Below, one piece after another: positions 63,707 through 64,000 of a stretch of 64,000 nt of DNA; the stretch's first letter is position 1, and every line of letters starts with the position of its first letter. The stretch is from Aliiroseovarius sp. PrR006 (GTDB taxonomy: Bacteria; Pseudomonadota; Alphaproteobacteria; Rhodobacterales; Rhodobacteraceae). The stretch lies in the NCBI RefSeq assembly GCF_010500215.1, contig NZ_JAAGOY010000007.1, positions 838,501 to 902,500 of the forward strand, in the 5' to 3' direction. Position numbers and translations under genes: made by a program. A model generated the notes under the pieces. It was not told the DNA's origin. It searched no databases and was given only the letters and a program-made list of their open reading frames with translations.

Positions 63707-64000
63707 ATGGCCACTAAACAAGGGATGAACACGCAGGGCTGGAAGGGTGTGCCCGGCATGTTCAAAGGAATGCGCGCACTTGTCGCTGTGCTGGCCGTTG
63801 GCCTGTTCAGCGCCACGCAAGCCCAGGCGCACAGCAACTACGGTAACTCGAACATTTCGGCGTCCACAGCCACCGCACAGCCGGGTGACTCGATCGACGT
63901 CAGTTTCGACTACACCATCTGGCACGCTGGACACGGTCCCGTGACCGCCGTGTGGGAAATCTATCTTGATGGCGTGACGCTTCTGGCGTCGGGCACCAAT
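63707..64000 (+). CDS. Exported protein, 5' part only
   Basis: An open frame from ATG 63707 to the window end, 98 codons. After a basic start (MNTQGWKGVPGMFKGMR) comes a hydrophobic core (LVAVLAVGLFSA) and an AQA cleavage site near residue 42. The mature part (HSNYGNSNISASTATAQPGDSIDVSFDYTIWH) looks like an Ig-like beta-sandwich domain. The full length and role cannot be seen. Confidence 0.75.
   Translation, partial: MATKQGMNTQGWKGVPGMFKGMRALVAVLAVGLFSATQAQAHSNYGNSNISASTATAQPGDSIDVSFDYTIWHAGHGPVTAVWEIYLDGVTLLASGTN

Overview
The window looks like a chromosomal segment of a marine alphaproteobacterium of the Rhodobacterales (Roseobacter group). The evidence is the three-gene petABC bc1 operon, two TRAP transporters, a TorTSR/TorA trimethylamine N-oxide (TMAO) system, a sialic acid catabolic operon, and the general character of the proteins. 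No marker gene fixes the genus. All functional calls come from motifs and family recognition by eye; no search was run.

Layout. 1-8.1 kb: housekeeping genes, mostly on the minus strand (petABC, a glutathione S-transferase, a PaiB-like protein, mtaB, dapF). 8.2-16.4 kb: an integrated element of about 8.1 kb in the 3' end of a tRNA-Lys gene. A perfect 47-bp direct repeat bounds it. It carries a P4-type tyrosine integrase, an AlpA-like DNA-binding protein, a Rep_trans-type replication initiator next to a striking TACGTA palindrome, and two cargo genes (a ferritin-like DUF2202 protein and an autotransporter).

16.6-28.9 kb: TMAO respiration. TorT, TorS and TorR sense TMAO, TorA reduces it, and a tight run of molybdenum cofactor genes (moeA, a DUF2478 gene, moaA, moaD, moeB, moaC, mog) follows torA. 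TorA carries a C-terminal monohaem cytochrome c domain. No torC or torD is in the window.

29.3-40.7 kb: a complete sialic acid route. A TRAP transporter imports it, NanA cleaves it, a ROK kinase and NanE make GlcNAc-6-P, and NagA and NagB deliver fructose-6-P. Two FadR-type regulators are present, plus an epimerase/fructokinase pair. 40.7-47.1 kb: a second TRAP transporter, a LysR regulator, a YtcJ-type amidohydrolase and a COG0523 GTPase, probably one catabolic unit of unknown substrate.

47.7-57.7 kb: a periplasmic redox and copper region. It holds an L,D-transpeptidase, four c-type cytochromes (one a cytochrome c' with a methionine-rich insert), a multicopper oxidase, a DUF411 protein, a Crp/Fnr regulator, a His-rich exported protein, CopZ, CopA and CueR. 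Two CueR-type operators lie between copZ and copA. A decarboxylase gene fragment follows cueR.

58.6-63.4 kb: the most unusual locus. Two Tat-exported, serine-rich small proteins with matching N-termini flank an HPr-kinase-like/PqqD fusion protein. A two-component system and a small exported HGG-type protein follow. I read this as a candidate undescribed peptide or protein modification system linked to envelope signalling. The window ends inside a gene for an exported protein.
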